DNA from: Thermoplasmata archaeon
GTDB taxonomy: Archaea > Thermoplasmatota > Thermoplasmata > Thermoplasmatales > Thermoplasmataceae
Assembly: GCA_021835265.1 (NCBI GenBank)
Contig: JAKBQK010000517.1
Span: 1 to 5,549 of the forward strand
DNA length: 5,549 nucleotides
Direction: 5' to 3'
Shown: piece after piece, positions 5,378-5,549 of the stretch
Numbering within the stretch: the stretch's first letter is position 1
Layout of the letters: the number at the start of each line of letters is the position of its first letter
Position numbers and translations under genes: made by a program
The notes under the pieces: generated by a model
The model's input: the letters and a program-made list of their open reading frames with translations, nothing else
Told to the model about the DNA's origin: nothing
Databases searched by the model: none

Positions 5378-5549
5378 TCAAATTATCAAAACAAAAGCTC
5401 TAGCAATGGCGTGAATTTTTTCGCGATACTTTAGTCGATAGTGTACATGATTTGCTGTAAATTCGAAAAGGCCCCTTACAAACCCTAATCTACCTCCAAG
5501 CTCATATACTTTCTTCCAGTGATCCATTCCTCATTTATATCCATCATTA
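5378..5549 (-). pseudogene. Decayed DDE transposase C-terminal fragment (copy B)
   Basis: From codon 5530-5528 to TGA at 5380-5378, the minus strand reads 50 open codons. These include GGRLGFVRGLFEFTANHVHYR and KYREKIHAIARAFVLI. The pattern recalls the segment of IS4/IS5-like DDE transposases where an R-W-x-V-E-G-L-F stretch holds the final catalytic glutamate, followed by basic and K-Y-R-x-x-x positions; here the glutamate position is arginine. Upstream on the minus strand the frame is closed by TGA at 5533-5531, and a shifted frame reads EEWITGRKY-like residues, suggesting a frameshift. The fragment is cut by the window edge. It is the better-preserved partner of copy A at 491-609. The family call is from memory of the motif, not a search. 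Confidence 0.45.
5436..5470 (+). repeat. Direct repeat core, right copy
   Basis: Matches 497-531 at 30 of 35 positions in direct orientation, with similarity continuing to the window end. Both copies encode the same peptide (GLFEFTANHVHYR here) on the minus strand, so the repeat pair marks two degraded copies of one mobile-element gene flanking the three-gene segment. Confidence 0.75.

Noticed and set aside
1..5549. CRISPR array, tRNA or rRNA gene
   Set aside because: No regularly spaced repeats and no recognisable tRNA or rRNA signatures on either strand.

Overview
The window looks archaeal. Both well-supported promoters have an AT-rich TATA-like box centred about 26 bases upstream of a start codon with no Shine-Dalgarno sequence, which is the geometry of leaderless archaeal transcripts. 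The only gene inside an operon has a strong GGAGG site instead. Start codons are GTG, TTG and ATG, and the DNA is AT-rich. A Thermoplasmata-like host would fit, but nothing seen here proves the lineage.

Layout. Positions 1-742 hold no intact gene; a decayed transposase fragment lies at about 491-609 on the minus strand. At 743-2803 is a tight two-gene plus-strand operon of 352 and 333 residues, neither of which I recognise. The first looks like beta-sandwich (Ig-like) segments around a helical insert, and the second is a mixed alpha/beta basic protein. At 2804-3286 is a convergent intergenic stretch unusually rich in inverted repeats: a likely bidirectional terminator, a long hairpin, and a TATA-preceded structured element that may be a small RNA. 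At 3287-4915 (minus) is a clear DUF262 protein with a C-terminal HNH-like motif, a single-chain relative of GmrSD-type modification-dependent restriction enzymes. Positions 4916-5549 carry its promoter, an operator-like inverted repeat, an interrupted plus-strand frame, and a second decayed copy of the transposase fragment in the same orientation as the first.

How it fits together. The three genes sit between two decayed direct copies of one transposase fragment about 4.94 kb apart, as expected for an accessory or defence island that arrived with mobile elements. The DUF262 gene probably recognises and cuts foreign DNA, possibly modified DNA. The two-gene operon is the best candidate here for something undescribed. 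Its place beside a restriction-type gene suggests, but does not show, a role in defence. The operon and the nuclease gene converge, so they are transcribed separately.
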